From positions 1 through 10,448 of the forward strand of contig JBPOHE010000006.1 of NCBI GenBank assembly GCA_052035915.1: a stretch of 10,448 bases of DNA. The letters run 5' to 3'. Of this stretch, positions 6,898 through 10,448 are shown one piece after another; the stretch's first letter is position 1; each line of letters starts with the position of its first letter. A program made the position numbers and the translations under genes. Under the pieces are notes generated by a model. That model was not told where the DNA came from. It did not search any database and saw only the letters and a program-made list of their open reading frames with translations. The DNA is from JBPOHE01 sp052035915 (lineage in GTDB: Bacteria > Pseudomonadota > Gammaproteobacteria > Chromatiales > Chromatiaceae).

Positions 6898-6979
6898 GGG
6901 ACTATTTGAATATAGTGAAACAGGCTGAGACTTTTGCGTATGATTTTACTTCCTTAACTCCAGTTCTCCACCCATAGCC
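6898..6979. promoter_or_regulatory. Divergent promoter region between the ppsA operon and ppsR
   Basis: These 82 AT-rich bases separate the divergent start codons. For ppsR, TATGAT (6939-6944) is a good -10, with GTGAAA (6915-6920) as a weak -35 at 18-bp spacing. On the minus strand TATATT (complement of 6909-6914) could be a -10 for the ppsA operon, but it lies so close to the ATG that the message would be almost leaderless. An imperfect palindrome ACTATTTGAATATAGT (6901-6916) overlaps this site and may bind a regulator of both transcripts. Confidence 0.4.
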
Positions 6980-7801
6980 ATGGCCAAACGTAGTGTTTTT
7001 TTTATTTCCGACCGGACCGGGATTACCGTTCAGGCCATGGGGCACAGCCTGCTGACCCAATTCCCGGGCGAGGAATTCGATTGGTTCGCCTTTCCCTTCG
7101 TGGACACGGTGGAAAAGATGCGGCACATCGTCGAACTTATCCGCGCGGCCAAGGCCAAGGAGGGGGCTCCCCCGGTGGTCTTCTCCACCCTGGTGGACGT
7201 CCCCCTGTATCGTCTGCTAAAGGAAAGCGAGGTCAAGATCTACGATTTCTTCGCCACCTTCATTCCCAGTCTGGAGCAGGATTTCGGGGTGGATTCGACC
7301 CACGCCGCCGGACAAACCCATGGCATTCACGATGAAGCCTCCTACGATCAGCGGGTGGCCGCCGTGAATTTCGCCCTGGCCCATGACGATGGTATCGGTG
7401 TCGAGAGCATGGAGCGGGCCGAGGTGATCCTGCTCGGGGTGTCGCGGAGCGGCAAGACGCCGACCACCCTCTACCTGGCCATGCAGTTCGCGATCTTTAC
7501 CGCCAACTACCCCCTGACCGATGAGCACTTCCCGCATCCCTGTCTGCCCAACGAATTGCAGAAATATCGCCACAAGCTGTTTGGGCTCAGTATCGAGAGT
7601 GAGCGGTTGCACCATATCCGCTCCGAACGCCGGCCGAACAGCCACTACGCCTCGCTTACCAAGTGTCGCCAGGAGACCCAGTGGGCGGAACGGCTCTTCC
7701 GCCAGGAAAAGATTCCCTATCTCAACACCACCACCCGTTCCATCGAGGAGATCGCCGTGGCGGTGATCAACCGTCTGGGGCTGCGACGTCTGTCTTTCTG
7801 A
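6980..7801 (+). CDS. ppsR: PEP synthase regulatory protein (Pi-dependent kinase/pyrophosphorylase)
   Basis: The 273-residue protein (E. coli PpsR is 277) is a DUF299/Kinase-PPPase member. Such proteins inactivate PEP synthase by ADP-dependent phosphorylation of a threonine near the catalytic histidine and reactivate it by Pi-dependent phosphorolysis. The N-terminal signature RSVFFISDRTGITVQAMGHSLL fits the family. HDDGI (135-139) and the P-loop-like GVSRSGKTPTTLYLA (153-167) are the expected nucleotide-site motifs, and the C-terminal ETQWAERLFRQEKIPYLNTT followed by SIEEIA is typical. The ATG at 6980 gives the usual N-terminus, although no SD precedes it (CCCATAGCC), so translation may be weak. 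It is divergent from the operon that contains its target ppsA, which supports the PEP synthase specificity over the PPDK-type relatives. It is followed by a 113-base gap before gmd. Confidence 0.95.
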   Translation: MAKRSVFFISDRTGITVQAMGHSLLTQFPGEEFDWFAFPFVDTVEKMRHIVELIRAAKAKEGAPPVVFSTLVDVPLYRLLKESEVKIYDFFATFIPSLEQDFGVDSTHAAGQTHGIHDEASYDQRVAAVNFALAHDDGIGVESMERAEVILLGVSRSGKTPTTLYLAMQFAIFTANYPLTDEHFPHPCLPNELQKYRHKLFGLSIESERLHHIRSERRPNSHYASLTKCRQETQWAERLFRQEKIPYLNTTTRSIEEIAVAVINRLGLRRLSF

Positions 7802-7861
7802 GTCGTATCAAGATCCGTTAACCGATGTATGAAAGATGGCGGACGTCTATCTTGGACTGAA

Positions 7862-7889
7862 TTGATAATCTTACGGGTCTTTGTATTAG
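7862..7889 (+). promoter_or_regulatory. Candidate sigma-70 promoter of gmd-fcl
   Basis: TTGATA (7862-7867, 5 of 6 to TTGACA) and TATTAG (7884-7889, 4 of 6 to TATAAT) are separated by 16 bp, 25 bases before the gmd ATG. This is a sequence match only. It would give the gmd-fcl pair its own transcription apart from ppsR. Confidence 0.4.
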
Positions 7890-7914
7890 CGTTACATCCA
7901 GGGAATAGAACCCC

Positions 7915-9024
7915 ATGAAGAAGGCGCTTATCACCGGCATCACCGGTCAAGACGGGGCCTATCTGGCCGAGTTGTTGTTGGACAAGGGATATGAGGTGCA
8001 TGGCCTCAAGCGCCGCACCTCCTTGTTCAACACCGATCGCATCGATCATCTCTACCAGGACCCTCATGTGGCGGATCGGCGTTTCATCCTCCACTACGGG
8101 GATCTGACCGATGCGACGAGTCTGATCCGGGTCATCCAGCAGGTGCAACCCGATGAGATCTACAACCTGGGGGCACAATCTCATGTGGCGGTGTCCTTCG
8201 AGAGCCCGGAATATACGGCGAACAGCGACGCCCTGGGGACCTTGCGGATCCTGGAGGCGATGCGTCTGCTGGGGCTGGAGAAGCGGACGCGCTTTTATCA
8301 GGCCTCGACCTCCGAACTCTTTGGCAAGGTGATGGAGACGCCTCAGCGGGAAACCACGCCTTTCTACCCCCGTTCGCCTTATGCCTGCGCCAAGCTTTAT
8401 GCCCACTGGATCACCGTCAATTACCGCGAGGCCTATGGGCTCTATGCCTGCAACGGGATCTTGTTCAACCACGAGTCGCCCACACGGGGTGAAACCTTCG
8501 TCACCCGCAAGATCACCCGGGCCTTGGCGCGGATCAGTCTGGGGCTCCAGGACTGTCTCTATCTCGGCAATCTCGGTGCGCGGCGCGATTGGGGTCATGC
8601 CCGCGACTATGTCGAGATGCAATGGCTGATGCTGCAACAGGAGGCGCCCGAGGATTATGTCATCGCCACCGGGGTGCAGTATTCGGTACGCGACTTCGTC
8701 AGTAAGGCGGCGGCGGAACTGGGGATCACTCTAGCCTTTGAAGGGGAGGGGGCCGATGAAGTCGGCTTGGTCGAACGGGTGGAGGGGGAGGCGCGGCCGC
8801 GGCCCGGGGAACGCATTGTGGCGGTGGATCCGCGTTATTTCCGCCCCACCGAGGTCGAGACCCTGCTCGGCGATCCGACCAAGGCGCGGGAGAAGCTTGG
8901 TTGGACGCCCCGGACCAGCTTCGACGAACTGGTGCGCGAGATGGTGCGGGAGGATCTCAAGCTCGCCAAGCGGGATAGCCTGGTCAAGTTGGCCGGTTTC
9001 CGCTCCTTCAATCATTTCGAGTGA
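7915..9024 (+). CDS. gmd: GDP-mannose 4,6-dehydratase
   Basis: The 369-residue protein (E. coli Gmd is 373) converts GDP-D-mannose to GDP-4-keto-6-deoxy-D-mannose using bound NADP(H), in the cytoplasm. It is an extended short-chain dehydrogenase: the dinucleotide motif TGITGQDGAYLAELLL covers residues 7-22 and RRTSLFNTDRIDHLY is the family's Arg-rich loop. The catalytic set is S131-T132-S133-E134 (ASTSELFGK) with Y156 and K160 in SPYACAKLY. FNHESPTRGETFVTRKI is the GDP-mannose-side signature and RPTEVETLLGDPTKAREKLGW the typical C-terminus. The start at 7915 is the family start; the upstream AGGG is a weak SD. It precedes fcl with its stop at or next to the fcl start, so the two are coupled. 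Confidence 0.97.
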   Translation: MKKALITGITGQDGAYLAELLLDKGYEVHGLKRRTSLFNTDRIDHLYQDPHVADRRFILHYGDLTDATSLIRVIQQVQPDEIYNLGAQSHVAVSFESPEYTANSDALGTLRILEAMRLLGLEKRTRFYQASTSELFGKVMETPQRETTPFYPRSPYACAKLYAHWITVNYREAYGLYACNGILFNHESPTRGETFVTRKITRALARISLGLQDCLYLGNLGARRDWGHARDYVEMQWLMLQQEAPEDYVIATGVQYSVRDFVSKAAAELGITLAFEGEGADEVGLVERVEGEARPRPGERIVAVDPRYFRPTEVETLLGDPTKAREKLGWTPRTSFDELVREMVREDLKLAKRDSLVKLAGFRSFNHFE

Positions 9025-9035
9025 GCCCGCGTCAG

Positions 9036-10007
9036 ATGGAACAGGAAGCGAAAGTCTATGTCGCCGGTCACCGCGGGCTGGTCGGCGCGGCCATCCTGCG
9101 TCGTCTGGAAGCGGAGGGGTATCGGAATCTCCTGTTTCGCACCTATGAGGAACTGGATCTCAGAGAGCCGGGGAATGTGAGTCGCTTATTCGCGACTGAG
9201 AAACCGGACTATGTGTTCGTGGCGGCGGCCAAGGTGGGCGGCATCCAGGCGAACAATACCTATCCCGCCGACTTCATCCGTGACAATCTCCTGATCGAAC
9301 TCAACCTGATCGACTCGGCCTGGCGTAGCGGGGTGCGGCGGTTGTTGTTTCTTGGCAGTTCCTGCATCTATCCGCGACTCGCCTCCCAGCCGATGCTGGA
9401 GGAGGCCCTGCTGACCGGGACCCTGGAGCCGACCAACGAGCCCTATGCGATCGCCAAGATCGCCGGCATCAAACTCTGCGAGTCCTATAACCGCCAATTC
9501 GGAACGGACTTTCGCAGCCTGATGCCGACCAATCTCTATGGTCCGGGGGATAATTTCGACCTGGCGAACAGCCATGTCATCCCCGCCCTGTTGCGCAAGT
9601 TCCATCAGGCCAAGCGGAGCGGCGCCCCCTGGGTGGAGGTCTGGGGGACAGGACGGCCACGGCGGGAGTTTCTGCACGTCGATGATCTGGCGGACGCCTG
9701 CCTCTTCGTCATGAAGCGGCCCCAGTCGGTCTACGCGGCTCATACCCAGCCCATGTTGTCCCATCTCAATGTCGGGGCCGGGGAGGACATTTCTATCAGT
9801 GACCTGGCGGCGCTGGTGGCGGAGGTGGTGGGATACCGGGGCGAGGTCCGCTTCGATCCCACCAAACCCGACGGTACGCCGCGCAAATTACTCGATTCCT
9901 CCCGCTTGCGAGGCTTGGGTTGGCGGCCCAGGATCGGGCTGCGCCAGGGTTTGCAAGATACCTATCGCTGGTTTGGCCGTGTTCTGGGCGAGGCCCTGGA
10001 AGCTTGA
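9036..10007 (+). CDS. fcl: GDP-L-fucose synthase (GDP-4-keto-6-deoxymannose 3,5-epimerase/4-reductase)
   Basis: This 323-residue protein (E. coli Fcl/WcaG is 321) epimerises and reduces the Gmd product to GDP-L-fucose with NADPH. VYVAGHRGLVGAAI (8-20) is the nucleotide-binding signature, and AAKVGGIQANNTYPADFIRDNL follows. The catalytic residues are S108, C110 (GSSCIYP), Y137/K141 (EPYAIAKIAG) and H180 (NSHVIPALLRKF), matching the E. coli S107, C109, Y136, K140 and H179 with a shift of one. The ATG at 9036, 11 bases after the gmd stop, gives the usual short N-terminus. A GTG at 9021 in a GTGA overlap with the gmd stop would add five residues and is a real alternative. No SD favours either strongly. 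No glycosyltransferase or GDP-mannose supply gene is in view. Confidence 0.96.
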   Translation: MEQEAKVYVAGHRGLVGAAILRRLEAEGYRNLLFRTYEELDLREPGNVSRLFATEKPDYVFVAAAKVGGIQANNTYPADFIRDNLLIELNLIDSAWRSGVRRLLFLGSSCIYPRLASQPMLEEALLTGTLEPTNEPYAIAKIAGIKLCESYNRQFGTDFRSLMPTNLYGPGDNFDLANSHVIPALLRKFHQAKRSGAPWVEVWGTGRPRREFLHVDDLADACLFVMKRPQSVYAAHTQPMLSHLNVGAGEDISISDLAALVAEVVGYRGEVRFDPTKPDGTPRKLLDSSRLRGLGWRPRIGLRQGLQDTYRWFGRVLGEALEA

Positions 10008-10030
10008 GCGCCTTTCTCAGGGGCGTTCGG

Positions 10031-10059
10031 GCGGAGGCGGGCGCCGATCCCGCCTCCGC
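10031..10059 (+). terminator. Strong GC hairpin at the end of gmd-fcl
   Basis: GCGGAGGCGGG and CCCGCCTCCGC are perfect 11-base arms around a 7-base loop, starting 23 bases after the fcl stop. No U-tract follows (TGATGAG), so it may act with Rho or as a 3'-end stabiliser instead of a textbook intrinsic terminator. It is the most stable hairpin seen in the window. Confidence 0.5.
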
Positions 10060-10134
10060 TGATGAGAGCCTGACTCGAGAGGAATCGACATTCGCGCTCA
10101 GCGGCTCCGGGCATCGACCGAAAATGGTCAATTT

Positions 10135-10196
10135 TTGTTCTTTTTATGAGAACAATAAGACGATTATAGGCATTATTGTTCTCATTTAGAGAACGA
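10135..10196. promoter_or_regulatory. Paired 21-bp palindromes, right locus
   Basis: Site 3 (10135-10155) is TTGTTCTTT-TTA-TGAGAACAA and site 4 (10176-10196) is TTGTTCTCA-TTT-AGAGAACGA, starting 41 bp apart. The length, half-sites, spacing, orientation and even the degenerate last bases of the second site (AACGA here, AACGG at the left locus) match the pair at 3608-3668. Between the sites GATTATAGGC resembles TAATATTGGC of the left locus. Both are AT-rich islands in GC-rich DNA. Confidence 0.6.
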
Positions 10197-10242
10197 AAAC
10201 CGGATCAAAACGCCCCGGCCCGAAGCGCCAAATTTCCCCTCA

Positions 10243-10262
10243 CCCTCCTTTGTCAAGGGGGG
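10243..10262. repeat. REP-like hairpin CCCTCCTT-TGTC-AAGGGGGG
   Basis: Eight-base arms with one mismatch surround a 4-base loop, preceded by TTTCCCCTCA. This composition resembles the short dispersed intergenic hairpins found in many bacterial genomes, which is recognition from memory; only one copy lies in this window. Confidence 0.35.
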
Positions 10263-10267
10263 AAGCC

Positions 10268-10301
10268 AACTGATAGCTGGTAAGCTCATCACCTATCAGT
10301 T
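10268..10301 (-). terminator. Inverted repeat AACTGATAG/CTATCAGTT around a stop codon
   Basis: Perfect 9-base arms (10268-10276 and 10293-10301) enclose 16 bases that contain the tandem TGA TGA ending the partial minus-strand frame. It may be a transcript-end hairpin for that gene, or a structured end of a mobile element. No U-tract follows on the minus strand. Confidence 0.35.
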
Positions 10302-10448
10302 TCCAACGCCCCATGAAAGGCCGGCAAAGGGAGGTCGTTTTGCAGGCACCGCTTCAGGCGGCGCAAGCCCCGGGTGAACCAGGATACCAAGCTGCGATGG
10401 AGTTTCTTGAAGCTCCAATGGCCCGGATCGCTTTGTGCTTGTGTTTTT
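10289..10448 (-). CDS. C-terminal end of an unrecognised protein, partial
   Basis: On the minus strand a frame is open from the right edge to a TGATGA double stop (first stop 10289-10291), giving the last 52 residues. The sequence is basic and has an amphipathic look: GHWSFKKLHRSLVSWFTRG, then LRRLKRCLQNDLPLP, ending AFHGALETDR. The other two frames on this strand read less protein-like and one is interrupted. I do not recognise the family. A transposase or a glycosyltransferase tail are possibilities that the visible part cannot separate. The hairpin at 10268-10301 overlaps its last codons. Confidence 0.35.
   Translation of the reverse strand, partial: KTQAQSDPGHWSFKKLHRSLVSWFTRGLRRLKRCLQNDLPLPAFHGALETDR

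Larger units (their letters stand above)
10008..10288. other. Gene-free region after fcl with stacked palindromes
   Basis: These 281 bases hold the fcl 3' hairpin, the second palindrome pair and two further hairpins, with no coding signal. It is a convergent region: fcl ends from the left, and a partial gene ends from the right. Confidence 0.5.

Noticed and set aside
7828..7856. AAGAT/ATCTT inverted repeat after ppsR as its terminator
   Set aside because: Only five base pairs with an 11-base loop and no U-tract.
7717..8637. Minus-strand 306-codon frame over gmd and the end of ppsR
   Set aside because: It is antisense to two well-identified genes; no protein family is evident.
3608..10196. 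The 6.5-kb segment between palindrome pairs as a composite mobile element
   Set aside because: It carries ppsA, ppsR and gmd-fcl, which look like normal chromosomal genes, the pairs are not terminal inverted repeats, and no transposase or integrase is inside.

Overview
The window looks like a chromosomal stretch of a GC-rich proteobacterium, most likely a gammaproteobacterium. The evidence is an E. coli-type PEP synthase with its PpsR regulator, a gmd-fcl pair, and GC-rich third codon positions; no rRNA or other phylogenetic marker is present, so the placement is tentative. Everything from position 1 to about 6.9 kb is coded on the minus strand, 6.98-10.0 kb on the plus strand, and the last ~160 bases again on the minus strand.

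Left part (1-3.2 kb, minus strand). A secreted metzincin-type zinc metalloprotease (M12B/reprolysin-like) with a propeptide, an HExxHxxxxxH zinc site, a Met-turn and a C-terminal array of ~83-residue repeats runs off the left edge. Upstream lie a small two-CBS-domain protein with a C-terminal membrane anchor and a 75-residue HMA-fold-like protein that lacks the CxxC metal motif. Intergenic spaces here are long (about 360-690 bases) and carry palindromes but no convincing genes.

Centre (3.6-7.8 kb). A secreted or membrane-anchored protein of unknown function and ppsA (phosphoenolpyruvate synthase) form a tight minus-strand operon. ppsR, the kinase/phosphorylase that switches PEP synthase off and on, is divergent from it across 82 bp. 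This is a self-contained gluconeogenic control module.

Right part (7.9-10.0 kb). gmd and fcl, adjacent on the plus strand, convert GDP-mannose to GDP-L-fucose for surface polysaccharide. They end in a strong 11-bp GC hairpin. The far right holds two further hairpins and the C-terminal end of an unrecognised minus-strand gene.

The most unusual signal is non-coding. Two intergenic sites 6.5 kb apart (3608-3668 and 10135-10196) share one architecture: two 21-bp palindromes of the form TTGTTCTC-N5-GAGAACAA, 40-41 bp apart, in AT-rich DNA inside a GC-rich background. They look like paired operators of one regulator, or relics of one repeated element, and no gene in the window explains them.
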